Assembly: GCF_040115645.1 (NCBI RefSeq)
Contig: NC_089550.1
Location: forward strand, 372,001 to 436,000
Origin: Euwallacea fornicatus
Lineage: Eukaryota; Arthropoda; Insecta; Coleoptera; Curculionidae
DNA length: 64,000 nucleotides
Direction of reading: 5' to 3'
The notes beneath the pieces are model-generated. The model was not told where the DNA came from. It saw only the letters and a program-made list of their open reading frames with translations, and did not search any database. A program made the position numbers and the translations under genes. Shown one piece after another: positions 12,856-25,171 of this stretch (positions are counted from its first letter, which is position 1; every line of letters begins with the position of its first letter).

Positions 12856-15800
12856 CTTAGTAGCCGCTCAAGCTCCTTTGCATACGTCAAGTCGAGAGCT
12901 AATTTTTCACATAATTCGGAAATTAAGTGAAGAATTTCCCATTGCCATTTTTGTTTATGGCGTACGGCACTGAGCGAGCTTGCCGTCCTTCGAGATTAGT
13001 GTCCGTCAACGATTCTGGAGAAAAAAAGCCTTTCGGAACATTTTTTGTTGTTAATGGACGTTTTGGACGGGCGAGATGGTTTTGATTGTAGCGAAACTGC
13101 GGCGATGCATCTAAAATTGGTGAGATCGCGATGAAAAATCCATCGTGGTTTGTCGGAGCTGAGATTAGGTGAAAAGAATGCTGAATCGAATTCGATTTTA
13201 GTTAAATCGGGCTGCTTGGAAAACGTGATATATGGCAACATTTAATTAAATTTCCTACTAAAATTCTGTGATAATTTAATAAAAAGCAAATTTAATATTA
13301 TGCTTATATTGAGTTTGAAATTGCTTCCCTTTGGGCTAAATTAAAAACTCTTCCAGAAGTATCTAGGATATATTAAAATGTTCAGCTGGAAATAACGAGA
13401 ACATCTTCTTAATAAAATGTTACACGATCCTGAATCCATTTATCATTTTTATGCCTCAGGATATTTACCACAAGCGCCGCCGGAAAACTAATAATTTCCT
13501 AGTTTTTGACAGGAAATTTGTTGTAATTTTTCCCGGAGATATGAATTCTCGTAGCACCAAATAGCTTTGCTGGGATGATGATCCGCCATTTGCACACAGT
13601 CATGCGTACTCTTTCCAGCCAGATTCTTTATGCAAACATAAAATGTGGAATTTTTATTGAAATTACTTGCGTTGGGCTCACTGAACGTTGATTTAAAAAA
13701 AAAAAAAAGAAAAAAAATCCAATTTTGCCCATAATGGACAAGTCAAAATAAACCAAATCTGTCACATACACTCCCTGTCCCCATTAACGCCTAGCAAAAT
13801 TGATTCCAGCATAAGTCCCATTAACGTCATCCCGACCCCGAGGTGCCTTCAAAGGGTTTTATGTTTTTTGGACAAAGTTTGTCAAAAAATAAATTGCGGG
13901 GGTCTGGGCAAATAAAAGCTTTGAAAAAGTTCGGTCGTTTTGGGGCAAAATAGTAAAATCCTTTCGGAAAAAATATGAACTTTTACGCTGGAAACGAAGG
14001 GTACGTGCCATAAATTTGATTGTTTGCCATGATTTCTTCTCGTTTCTCGTGTACGAGCTACAACTACGAAACCATTTTGATGTGCGGCCAAAATTGTCTC
14101 CTCGTACCATTTAAGAGTTGCGCATTCGTACGAGACTCGTACAGCCGAACTGTAGGTGCTGCAGGCGTCACCCTCTCCATCCTCAGGGGGGCTGATCGAA
14201 CCTATTGTCCCTCCAAATGCTGCTGTGGCAACGATGGAAAAATTAGTAACGAGATCACTTCCGACAGCATAGTCATCTAATTCCACGTACGCATTCTTGG
14301 AAGAAGTGAGCAGTCGACGCAAATCAGACCTGAATCCGGTTTAATCATTCTGAGACGCTCTAATGGGACGTCTGGGACAACGAGGCTGAAAGGAGAGTTC
14401 ATAAATCTTGTAGGCTAGATGCCATTTAAAATTGGTCAGATGTGATGAGGGTGGTCGATGAAGATCGTGGAAAATGAGCGCCGGACATAATGGTAGGTAA
14501 TGTGACATTTTCCTGCCTGCAACGAGGTTGGGAAAAATTGTAAAAATCGTTTGGCGCGTGACGTACAGAGAATTTTTTTGTTTTTTTAAATCTGGATCTG
14601 ACATACTTCAATAAACCAACTCTAACAAAATGACAAAGAATAAAGGGGCACCGTCGATGGGCATCGACATGCAAAATACCGCGACGATTATTCATTTAAT
14701 TTAAACGCCGATTCAAAGAGAGAACGGGTGTCTATGTTTAAGTGCGTTTACTATGGACTGTATGATGGCATTTCCGGAAAAACCTCCAACTGGACCTCTA
14801 AATCCCACGTCAAAATCGCGTGGGTTCTCCCAAAAAAATGTACTCTTGATTAGGAGCCCGGAAAATAGCATTTTGACGAGTGACAGCGTTGTTTTCCGTA
14901 TCAGGCCGAACAGAACGTAATGCAAACAAGGGAAATGCATTTGGAGCGCGAAATAAAAGATACTTTTCATTATTAAACTCTGGAAACGATAAAGAATAGT
15001 GCTTGCAGCTGGAATTGAGCCACCGAGCTATACTAATTCATATCGTTAATTTATAGTCGTAAATATATTTTTTACCCGCAACAACACATTCAGGCAAATT
15101 GACGTTTACGACCACGAATTAGCTATACGGAACTGGATAATCCCGACTTTACCACGTGTTGATTTTTTGTTGGTCGTTAATAACTCGGCGAAAAAAACAA
15201 ATCTCACTGCGCCGGTTTATCCCACTGTGTATATTTATAGCGGAAATCACTTCTGAAAAAAAAAAAAATTCTTCGTCGAATGGCTTTATCAGGTAAACGG
15301 AGAGGAACATCGGCCAGGCAATCTTACCGCCCTTTTTTTGTGATACGAACCGCTAGTACCTACACATTTTTTTGATTCGCGTACCTTTCTCCGAAACGTC
15401 GAGGCAACGTAGGGTCCCATCCTGAAAAATACCTTCAGGTATTTACCCGAATTCTAAGGGGAAGATTTAAAAACGAGGAAGGAATTCTAAGTCGCACCCC
15501 TAAAATATTCGGTCAGACGCGCTTGATTCAAAGGGCATTTTGCTTCTGTTTGGGGCCATACCGATTTCATGCCCCTTATCTGTTATGGCCCAAGACAACC
15601 GATCGCCTTCTACCTCTTGCAGTTTAAAACGTCCCCCCGCATTTGTGGCACTCTGTATACATTGCTGTAGTCGGGCACGTTTTCACGTAATTTCCCATCA
15701 TTTCTGGAATGTAGCCTGATTGCAGGTCATAACTTTTAAATTTACATTTACTATTTTAAAAACAGGAGCTAAAGTATCTTAAAAGTGTGAGAGTCATAAA

Positions 15801-16117
15801 GAGCGGATTTCCAACCTGTTACTGCGCTTCGACATGAGCGCACTGTGAAATTCCGGTGTTTCCAGAGTTTTTTTCCGCACTCTGTATAGTTGTTTCGTCA
15901 GGCAATTTCTTATTAGATGCGCAAAAGATACAACTGGCAGAAGTCGCCGTGAATTTCTCTTCGTGAGGTGTTTGGAGTCAAAGTTAAACCATTCCTTGCG
16001 TTCATTCATTCATTTCTCCCTCGGTAATTACATGATTTGTTATGAGAAGCTTCGACTAGAAGCAAAGGCTTGATTGACTACTGAAACGAAGGTATCCAGT
16101 GGTTTTCGCAAGTCTCT
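12856..16117. other. Unassigned DNA
   Basis: No confident gene. One minus-strand open frame (13882-14322) is listed separately. The strings ACTCTGTATA at about 15650 and 15885 resemble transposon right ends. Both have the same orientation and no matching left end, so they are probably isolated relics. Confidence 0.4.
13882..14322 (-). CDS. Unrecognised open frame, 146 codons
   Basis: The ORF starts at an ATG and its first half is rich in Asp, Glu, Gly, Ser and Ala (for example ISPPEDGEGDACSTYSS), which is unusual for this AT-rich background. The second half looks like background. I recognise no domain, signal peptide or neighbour that would support it. It may be a single exon read past its donor, or not a gene at all. 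Confidence 0.18.
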   Translation of the reverse strand: MRRLLTSSKNAYVELDDYAVGSDLVTNFSIVATAAFGGTIGSISPPEDGEGDACSTYSSAVRVSYECATLKWYEETILAAHQNGFVVVARTRETRRNHGKQSNLWHVPFVSSVKVHIFSERILLFCPKTTELFQSFYLPRPPQFIF

Positions 16118-16341
16118 AGGTGAGAAAGCGCTCCCCCGAAGCTATGCTGCAAGGCGGTCCCGGGGGGCGGAAGAGGGGAGGTGGTTTTAGTGGGTGGGCG
16201 GGTTGCGGTGACGACTCGAATCCCACACTACCCGGTCGCCAAACAACAGGCCGGGTGTCTTTGGGAAGATTTCCACCTCCTCGCAAAAAAAAAAAAAAAA
16301 AAGAAATAAAAAGAAAGAAGAAAAAAAAGGTGAGAAAGCGC
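16118..16341 (+). mobile_element. SINE with 14 bp target-site duplication
   Basis: A GC-rich body (16132 to about 16284) ends in an A-rich tail with interspersed G and T (to 16327). It is bounded by identical copies of AGGTGAGAAAGCGC at 16118-16131 and 16328-16341, the signature of target-primed reverse transcription. GACTCGAATCC at 16213-16223 resembles a tRNA B box, and TGGTTTTAGTGGG upstream resembles an A box. The body is therefore probably a tRNA-derived SINE read by RNA polymerase III. The perfect duplication implies a fairly young insertion. I cannot name the family. Confidence 0.78.
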
Positions 16342-17156
16342 AAAAACTTGAAAATTCACATTGGAAACAGAGCGCTCTTCGTAATTTAAACTGCAAATAC
16401 CTTCAAGATGGAGGCCCTCGAAGGCTCTTATAAAGTGTACCTTTTTTACATAAAACATGTTGTGGAATACAAATTTTATTACAACAAAGGTTTGTACAAG
16501 CTCCCGAAAAAGTTACGCTTTTTTAAAGAGACACCATAAAACGCACTTTTCGGGGTACATAAAAAATTCAAACGGAATTTAACCCGTTGCCCATAGGAAG
16601 CTTCAAACGCGAGTCTTTGTTCAAATTCCCTCAATACACAGGGAATAATACTAAAGCTAGTTAAAACTAAGCTAACTTCTGCCAAATCATTGTGCTTCGG
16701 CCTCAGGAATCGGTGGTAGAATTTTGTATTCACGGTTCCGGCACACCACGGATTTCTCAGAGAGTTGGGAAGTTGCAGAAGTAATCTTCGCAAGTTCGAT
16801 ACCACATCGCCGGCCTCGTGCTTCAATCCTTATCACACGGAATTCACGAAATGAATTGAAAATTGTTGATTAATTTTGAGGCAACAGCGTGAATGCAATT
16901 TATGATAAAAAATTTTGTTCTCATCCAGATTATGTTGCGTATTTCTTTGCCATGAGTCAGATTGACTACGTATTTGTGACATCCTTATAGGATCGTTCGC
17001 GCAAAGGCGTTGGCGCAAATATCGTCACAATAGACTTCCTGTCAGTGTGAATTACTGTGGTCACAGTCGCGGCTTAAAAATGGAATACTGGATCTTTTAC
17101 TAAAAAAAACGGTTGGTGAATACTTATAAGAGTTTGGACCACCCTGTATAGCGCCG
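16342..17156 (-). mobile_element. Degenerate transposon relic with one recognisable end
   Basis: The right boundary, TTTGGACCACCCTG followed by TA at 17157-17158, looks like the end of a CAGGGTGGTCC-type element. Minus-strand fragments inside (16479-16826 and 16833-17018) are broken by stops. A match such as FEQRLAF near 16620 is only weakly like the C-termini of insect mariner-type transposases. No partner end is visible on the left. I read it as an eroded element, with low certainty. Confidence 0.35.
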
Positions 17157-17931
17157 CATTCGATTCTCGTCCTCATCGCGATTCTCGAAAAGTATTATAT
17201 TGTGAAATATTTTTTGTTCAAATGCACATTTTAATTGACAAACGTCCTGCAACGCTCAAACGTGTGCAATTAGACCAAAAAAAAAACAGATAAAATTTGA
17301 TGAATTTACTTTACGCGCTGGCTGCAACAAAGAGTATCTACCTACAGCATTAGCGACATTTCAATTTGAATTCCAAATTAGCATTAAAGGATACATCGGG
17401 AAATCTCTCTGCACAAATTCTATTAAAACGTGGACTTGTAGCATTCTTGAGAGTTATGAAGGGGGAAAAGAAATCTTTGACTTGTTGCATCGATTCTTCT
17501 ATCGCATTGAAGGCGTTAATGTCGCCCTGGGAATATTAAATCACGAGAAATGTTTTTCAGAGTGAACTCAAAGAGGAATCATACGTATATTGCAGCAGCA
17601 GACACCAACATCGACAAACCAGTTAGTGTTATTATAAACTTTTTTTTATATAATGTAAAGCACCTGTGTACGGGGTGGAACATAAGTAGGGATTTTCCTT
17701 TTAACACGACATAGACTTCAAAAAACTAAGCACTCTTTTTATATAACATTTTTTCGAAATCTTAAAACCACCCGAAATATGCCCCTATGAAAGTTTTACT
17801 AAGCACTACATCTTTAGGTGCTACTCACTCGGGGACTGGCTACAAAAGGTGTTCGAAATTGTCTCCATCGGTTTCATTTGCGCAAACTGCTGTTGGAAGA
17901 GATGGTTTTCCTCTAATTATTTCATGCGGCG

Positions 17932-18046
17932 TTTTCCATCCGTTCACACGATTCTTCCATTGTGTAAATTTCACTCGTAAACACAAAACTTTTCACGTAA
18001 CCCCACAGATAAAACATGCCCCTCAATGGGTGCCATTCTGGGCGGC
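17932..18046 (-). pseudogene. Transposase C-terminal remnant
   Basis: On the minus strand the string FYLWGYVKSFVFTSEIYTME follows the degenerate WPPRSPDL-type region. It matches the same insect Tc1/mariner-like transposase family as the 11.9 kb fragment. A frame change near 18046 and stops just after 17932 show it is dead. The expected Asp before the FLW-like motif is missing in this frame. Confidence 0.65.
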
Positions 18047-18689
18047 CTAGGTCTTCCAGCATGTCCACCATGCATTGCTGTTAGATTTCCAGTTCCACGA
18101 GCTCTTCCAACAAGATAAACAAATCTACGGGCTGCAGGGTGATGTCTTCCCGGAAGCGGTCAGAAGCTGCTATAGCATTCTGGCGACACTCCCCTTATAT
18201 CAACGTGTCTACCAATTCGTGATTTGACCAAATATGGGTCTTTGTCAATTTAATAGTATCAATAGCAAATTTTTATCAAAATAACACCTAAAGTTAAACT
18301 TCACGACTGATTTTTAAGCGGCGTGGGTAAATCGCATAAAAACAGTAAATATTAAATGTTTTTTGCGTTTTTGCACTGGCTGATAATTTTTTGTGAGACA
18401 TTTTATTTCCTTTACATTGAATTACTTTTTTAGGCAGGAATGGATTTACATTTTATACAAAAATGTATTAAAACTCATCTGCGCATATTTCGTTTTTTTT
18501 TAGATTTCGGAAAAATATTATATAAAAATATTGCTTAGTTTTTTGAGGTCGACGTCGTGTTAAAAAGAAAACACCTACTTATGTTGCACCCTGTATGATA
18601 ATTAAAAATCTTCCTTCGGTCCTTCTTACTTTTTATATGGGAAGTTGTATTGCAATAAGTTACATTACTATATGAGAAATGGAAAGACA

Positions 18690-19037
18690 TAAAAAAAGAA
18701 AAAAAATGATAAAGAAACAAAACGATAAAAAAAAAAGAAAAGAAAAAAAAGAAAGAAAAAAATGATAAAGAAACAAAACGATAAAAAAAAAAGAAAAGAA
18801 AAAAAAGAAAGAAAAAAATGATAAAGAAACAAAACAATAAAAAAAAGAAAAGAAAAAAATGATAAAGAAACAAAACAATAAAAAAAGAAAAGAAAAAAAA
18901 AAGAAAGAAAAAAATGATAAAGAAAAGAAAAGAAAAAAAGAAAGAAAAAAATGATAAGGAAACAAAACAATAAAAAAAGAAAAGAAAAAAATTATAAAGA
19001 ATCAAAACAAGAAAAAAGATAAAAAGAAAAAAAAAGT
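18690..19037. repeat. Purine-rich minisatellite
   Basis: Repeats of about 57 bp combine GATAAAGAAACAAAAC with AAAAGAAAAGAAAA tracts, in about five imperfect copies. The Phe-rich minus-strand frames over it are translation of the repeat and not genes. Confidence 0.85.
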
Positions 19038-19374
19038 AAACATTCAATGTTTTTTCCGTTTTTGTAATAGCTGATAATATTGTGTAAGATATTTTGTTTC
19101 CATTACATAGAATTAGTATTTTATGCAGGAATGGATTTAGATTTTATACAAAAATGTATTAAAACTCCTTTATGCATATTTCGTTTTTTTTTAGATTTCG
19201 GAAAAATTTATAAAAATATTGCTTTGTTTTTCGAGGTTTACGACGTGTTAAAAAGAAAACACCTACGTATGTTACACCCAATATAATAATTAAACTTTTT
19301 CCTTCGATGCTTTTTACTCTTTATACGGGCAGTTATATAGCAATAAGTTGCACTACTATATGAGAAATGAAAAG

Positions 19375-20060
19375 ACGAAAAAAGAAGCAAAACAATAAAA
19401 AAAAGAGGAAGAAAAGAATGATAAAAAAACAAAACAAGAAAAAAAGGAAAAGAAAAAAAAAGAAAGAAACAAAATAATAAAAAAAAGAAAGAAACAAAAT
19501 AATAAAAAAAAGAAAGAAAAAATAATGAAGAAACAAAACAAGAAAAAAAAGAAAAGACACAAAAAAGAAGGAAAAAAATATTAAAGAAGCAAAATAACAA
19601 AAAAAAGAAAAGACACAAAAAAGAAGGAAAAAAATATTAAAGAAGCAAAATAACAAAAAAAAGAAAAGACACAAAAAAGAAGGAAAAAAATATTAAAGAA
19701 GGAAAATAACAAAAAAAAGAAAAGACACAAAAAAGAAGGAAAAAAATATTAAAGAAGGAAAATAAGAAAAAAAAAGAAAAGACACAAAAAAGAAGGAAAA
19801 AAATATTAAAGAAGCAAAATAACAAAAAAAAGAAAAGACACAAAAAAGAAGGAAAAAAATATTAAAGAAGGAAAATATGAAAAAAAAGAAAAGACACAAA
19901 AAAGAAGGAAAAAAATATTAAAGAAACAAAATAAGAAAAAAAAGAAAAGACACAAAAAAGAAGGAAAAAAATATTAAAGAACAAAATAAGAAAAAAAAGA
20001 AAAGACTCAAAAAACAAGGAAAAAAATATTAAAGAACCAAAATAAGAAAAAAGATGAAAA
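19375..20060. repeat. Purine-rich minisatellite, ~56 bp unit
   Basis: About nine copies of a unit containing GACACAAAAAAGAAGG and AATATTAAAGAA run from about 19552 to 20040, preceded by looser AAAGAAAC repeats. Several units are identical, which indicates recent expansion or conversion. Long all-purine strands such as this can form non-B DNA. Confidence 0.88.
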
Positions 20061-20407
20061 GAAAAAAAAAGTAAACATTCAATGTTTTTTCCGTTTTTGT
20101 AATAGCTGATAATATTTTCTTTCCATTACATAGAATTAGTCTTTTATGCAGGAATGGATTTAGATTTTATACAAAAATGTATTAAAACTCCTTTACGCAT
20201 ATTTCGTTTTTTTTAGATTTCGGAAAAATTTATAAAAATATTGCTATGTTTTTTGAGATCTATATCATGTTAAAAGTAAAACCCCTAGTTATGTTACACC
20301 CTGTAAAGCTACTGTCTGTTTGAGGTTAAAATGTGAATCGAATATTAAGATAATCGCAGATCGTTTGAGTTCCGAATCCCATTAAATTTCGTTTTTTTTT
20401 GTTACAG

Positions 20408-20864
20408 CATCGGGACGGAGAAGACCTTTACGAATCTCCAAGCAAGACAAACACCCAGTAGTGGAAAAAAATTCCAATTTACAGTGGACGCTAACAAATT
20501 ATTCAACATCCGAGAATTCTGCAAGACTGACATATGCTTTGATAGTTCGCTAGATGTAAAGCCAGAATATCGAAAATGCGGCATTGCCAAGAAATTAGGC
20601 GAATTGACTATTGATTTTTCAAAAGTAATGAAAACTGGAAACGACGTGAGGCTTCCTATTGATGATGAAGAGTTAAAGGGACCGTCTGACCAACCTAAAA
20701 TCTTTTCTATTATAAGCACATCAGGATTTGTTGGAAAACTCATCGACGAACTTGGATTTAATTCTGCTGCTAATGCGAGTTTATATGGATTTGTTTATGA
20801 CGGAATCCTGTTGAGTGATACGGTTCGGAATGACGATTATCTGACTACTACTAGCTCAGATTGA
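20408..20864 (+). CDS. GNAT-family N-acetyltransferase, last coding exon
   Basis: A polypyrimidine tract and TACAG acceptor end at 20407, and the frame then runs to TGA at 20862-20864 (151 codons plus one base completing a codon from the upstream exon). The string LDVKPEYRKCGIAKKLGEL is GNAT motif A, with the acetyl-CoA pyrophosphate loop in R-x-x-G-x-A form (RKCGIA). Further on, IISTSGFVGKLIDELGFNS fits the C-terminal GNAT region where a helix precedes the 'aGF' strand. Acetyl transfer from acetyl-CoA to an amine is the family reaction; the substrate is unknown. Earlier exons, which should carry the N-terminal strands, were not found. A transposon end and minisatellites lie immediately upstream in the intron. 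An internal ATG at 20484 would give a 126-residue protein, but the acceptor and the open frame before that ATG argue for an exon. Confidence 0.7.
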
Positions 20865-23800
20865 AAAATGGAATGTTCTACGTGAAGTTTTCCTGAAACT
20901 GAAAGTATATGATAACAAAATCTCAACTAAAAATTCTCAAGAAACAATTTTCTACTGCAAATCTAGATGTATTCTTAAACTGGTATGTTCATCAACAAAA
21001 ATGAGTCGATTTAGGAAATTTTACGTGTGCCAATCATATATTATATAATATTTGTTAATATATTTTCTTTTAGCTTGTAACAGTTGCCCTTAATACATTT
21101 TGACACACCCAAGTCCATTCAATAGATACATGCTACATTGTATCCACTTTACTAAGGAATGAATATTACTATGATGTTAATAACATAGATGGATAGTATA
21201 GTCTCTGAAACCAGAAAAATCAATTAAAAGGTCCTTCGTACCTACACAAAAACAGTTTTTAAATTAAACCATTGTTGCTATAAAAGACAGCTTTCCTAAA
21301 TTAATAATGTTTTGAAATTAATTAAGGTTGCTTAATATAATTTAATGTTGTTGTTAAGAGGAATTTTTTTAGAATTTTATGAGCAGAAAGTTAAAATCAC
21401 GTTTTATTAATAACTTTGGGCATTTTTAGCAAACTGTTTTGGGTATAACGTCGTTTTAAGGTTGATCCTATAGATCCTCTATAAATAGATTATGTCTTAT
21501 GGTTTTACTTATGATTAATCAAATCGGCTTATTCAGGATGATCTTGTAGCGCTAATTTGAGGATTATGTGTGCAATTTAATAAATCTTTTTTCAACTTCA
21601 ACTGTAGTTCGCATAATCACATTCGTTCCATAGCTAAAAATGCGTGCCGCACATGGTAATATGTCCAATTCATTTCAGTTGGTACAAAATGTGTTTAGTG
21701 TGCCTGAAAAATTACGAGTAGCGTAAATTTAACCCTATTTTCAGCAAAATCACTCTACATTCTGCTAACGAGCACAAACAAACAAACTAGCCCAAAATAC
21801 CTAGAGATAAAAATAATAACAATGATTTATTATCCAAATAACAAAAAGTCAGTAAATCCGGAGTAATTAACTGATCAACAAAAAAAATTGTCCAAAGCAA
21901 TTAGAAGCATCACTTTCAATTGGCATTTATCTTTTTGGATGTTCCTTTTTTTACTCGGTTTGCACCCTGCATATAACGTGTTATTTTTTAGATGACTAAA
22001 GTTAATAATTTTTCCAAATTTTAATATTTTAATCAGGCAAATGACATAACATAATATTTAATTAAAAAATTCGATGGTTTGATTAGTGAAGTACGCCTCA
22101 CGGTATGGACAGCAAATAAATTGATATCAAAGGCCCTTTAGTATTTCAAACAGAAAGAGAACTAGTTCGGTGCAGTCAATCCTTTCTCATATACAGAGAA
22201 GCACTGATGAAGGCAGCGACTGGCAGCGGAAACGTTGGCTTGTTCCTGAATGATGTAAAAAGTGTGGTTGTCTTGCACTCACTAATTCCATCTCCATAAT
22301 TGGAAATATTTGACATGAACTATATTGGCCTTTGACAGGCCATGAGTAAAAATATACTCGTTATACATCTCGGAATTGGAATCGTACCAATTTAAAGAAT
22401 ATTGGAGTAACATCGAGGATTTTTATTAAATCTGATACTCAAGAGATTCGCTGAAAATGGGTTGTACGCCAGTGGACACCTTTAAATTGTGGTTTGAAGA
22501 TTTCATTGAAAACTCTCCTTATACTGCTCATTTTTTTATCGCCATAAGAAAAACAAGGTTTTGGAACACTCCAAGCTGATTAGCTACCATAACATCCAAT
22601 CTGTTTAGAGTACGACATTCCTTCAATGTATTTGTAGTCAATTTTCTCAGTGTTCGCTATATGTAGAATCGGTGTTTCTTCTGTGATTTGTCAGTAACTC
22701 TTGATCACTTGTAGGTCTAATTTTGCTCATGGAAGTAATTCTTCTGAAAGGCAAAATATCGAACGTTATAAAGTAATCACTAAAATGTAAATACTGACGC
22801 GACTTTAAAATTATAAAAATTATTCAAGCTTAGGAACGGGCCATCATTCCTCACTATGCTCGATACTTCAGCAGAGAAATGCAGTTTCAGTTTCATCCTA
22901 CATATATTTCGGGAAATTCTTGGCATCATTCGCCTACTTAAAATTCGTAATATTCCCAAAAATTTAATTAGAATGTATAAAAATTCATATTTTATCCATT
23001 TCAAATAGGGACGTTAGCGTCTTGACATTTTTCTGTAATATTGAAAATGTACTAACGAAAAAGTAAAACGTACTGAAAATGAACATTCAAATTTAAGGAG
23101 TCATAAATTGTGATGGAAGATCTTCCATGTGTCTTTCACAGCCTGAAAAGTAATTTTATGGCCCTTACAAGGTAACCGTCAAAAATTGATTATGGTCTAT
23201 AAAATGCTCGCTACAAGGTAATTCAAAAAGTACTACGAAAATGTAAAAAAAATATATTATTTCGTTTGATGGAAGATGATGGAATTGAATTAGTTTGGTC
23301 GGTATTATCTCTTGTTAAAAAAAGCGTTAATCTATCAGAAACAAATTGTATTTCTATATTTAATGTTTCTTCTTGACTCAAACATTTTAGTTTAAAAAGT
23401 TCGTAGGAATCACGGAAACATTATCATTACACAGCGCGGCTCAAGAATTAACATTGTGTAATCCTATTTTCTTAATGAAATTCTTTTTCCCAGTCGGAAC
23501 GACTTTGGCTGCATAACCGCACTGCTATCAGTTTGATTATAAGTTCTATAACTTAATCACTATCGTTATGTGTCGTCCAGAATTTTGGCTATGTTTCACC
23601 TACAATTTCAATTGGAGGTTATAAATCTAGCTTTTGAGACTTATATTGTAATATACTATTATTTTTCAGCCGCCTTGTACAATAATAATGTATCTACGAC
23701 TCGCATGAGTATTTTAATATAAAATGTTTGTTTGATTTAAAAAATATAATTTTGACAATGAATTCACAAAAAATACTGTTTTTGCCCTATAGGCTAGAAT

Positions 23801-25083
23801 TTTTCTCAATTCAAGATAAATTTTATTGCGCAGTAAGAGTTATATAGAAAGTCGTAGTTTCACGCCGAAATAATAAAACTAATGCAATTCTACCGTTTTC
23901 CAGAAAACGAAGGGATTTCATTTTTATTCGTTTTCGGACACGTTTTTTGGGCCACTATGTAGGGAATGTCCTGTCGAATTTTTATAGCTATCGTGCAAGA
24001 CGTTTCGGACTATGAAGGACACAAACCCAATATATCTGCCCTAAAAAGTTTATGACTGTTTAAATTTGGAAGCTTATTTTCAATATCCTTATATTTTTTC
24101 CTTGCCAGGATTTTACTCTTTCCATAATTCATCGATACAGTTTCCGCTACAACAACTATGTGCAGTAATATGTGCTACGTGTTGCTAATTCTCACACATC
24201 GGAACAAATCGACAGTTAAAATTTAGATTTTGATGTTATGCGACGCTGATTTGTTCACCGCAGGATTCGACAGGATTTACTCAAGATAAGTTTGTAAAAA
24301 CTGTTAAGGTCAAAAATATCCAAACGGTAATCTTTGAGAAAATCTACTCAACCTTCATGCCGTATTTGATCCTGAAATTAAATTTGAATTTCCAGTTCAA
24401 AAAGCCCATTATTTAATCAATTTCAATCCCGCAGCTGAACTACTTTCTAGAAAACTTCAGGCGTGACTTTTATTATTTTTCGTTTAATATCTGCTAATGG
24501 CGGGTATTTAAGCTCTGTTGAAAATAAATTGTCGTAAATTATGCGAAATATTACTAGCAGGAAAAGATCATCATAGCATTATTCACAATCTCCATGTTTC
24601 TATATTTATGATGCTTATTCTTGACGCACATAAATTGCTATTTATTACTAAGGACAACCAATGCGAGATCGTTTACATCCGAACAGTCTACTTCCAGTTA
24701 TATGGGATTGATAACGGATTAAAATTGAGATATCCGATATTTCTCGAAAAGTTTTGTAGAAACTGGAAAACTAATAACGATAACTTGGCTGCTGCCTGGA
24801 ATGATCGTCATTCAAGCTTTATATGTGACCCGGGCTTCGCTTCTACAGGAACACCCGCAGATTTCTTGCAGAAATAAAAGTTTGAAGGGCTCGGTCACTG
24901 CGGGGTTGATATACCAGTCCCTTTGGTAACATTTCAATCGTGAAAGTTAAGTGGGTGGTCGTTAAAAGCTGCTCGATGGAGACTGAAAAAGGCTTTAATA
25001 GTAGCTCGCTTTGGCTGGAGAAATTTACTATTGGGTCTGGGCTCTTGGAAAGGCGACTTGAATTTCGAGGCAAAACGCATATG
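20865..25083. other. Very AT-rich gene-poor DNA
   Basis: The first part is probably the 3' UTR of the acetyltransferase; a possible AATAAA occurs near 21578. Nothing else looks coding. A hammerhead-like motif at 22204 suggests that part of the stretch is a decayed Penelope-like retroelement. The open frames at 24518-24877 and 24940-25179 have no recognisable content. Confidence 0.4.
22204..22233 (+). ncRNA. Hammerhead-ribozyme-like core (decayed, Penelope-type)
   Basis: The conserved core CTGATGA (22204-22210) and GAAAC (22229-22233) bracket a 5-position helix II at 22213-22217 with 22223-22227, having one internal A-A mismatch; the pair just outside it is also mismatched. The wording CTGATGAAGGCAGC...GCAGCGGAAACG strongly resembles the hammerhead motifs known from the terminal repeats of Penelope-like retroelements. 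The mismatches suggest it is inactive. I found no reverse transcriptase or GIY-YIG frame nearby. Confidence 0.45.
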
Positions 25084-25171
25084 TACAGTGGTGGTCAAAA
25101 TGATCAAAAATGTAAAGCGTTGCTGGGAAATTATAATGATTTAATTTGGCATAATTGTATTAATCCATATA

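Larger units (their letters stand above)
17671..20303. mobile_element. Composite transposon with triplicated 3' end
   Basis: The left end (CGGGGTGGAACATAAGTAGG, flanked by TA at 17669-17670) is the inverted partner of right ends found at about 18555-18593 and 20262-20303; the last is followed by TA. A third copy near 19240-19277 has a mutated tip. The 3' terminal region of about 235 bp therefore occurs three times (from about 18345, 19040 and 20065), separated by purine-rich minisatellite blocks. A broken transposase lies in the first part. The most likely history is one insertion followed by tandem expansion of its 3' end with A-rich flank. The final end lies only 104 bp upstream of the GNAT exon. 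Confidence 0.75.
18345..20303. repeat. Three tandem copies of a transposon 3' terminal region
   Basis: Each copy contains AGCTGATAATATT or a variant, GCAGGAATGGATTTA, ACAAAAATGTATTAAAACT, a T-rich run with AGATTTCGGAAAAA, and the terminal inverted repeat. The first copy (18345-18593) is the most diverged. The second (about 19040-19277) and third (about 20065-20303) are closest to each other, so the last duplication is the most recent. Confidence 0.8.

Noticed and set aside
18535..19899. Several Phe/Leu-rich minus-strand open frames of 68-170 codons
   Set aside because: They are translations of the purine-only minisatellites (AAAGAAAA tracts) and mimic membrane proteins only by composition.
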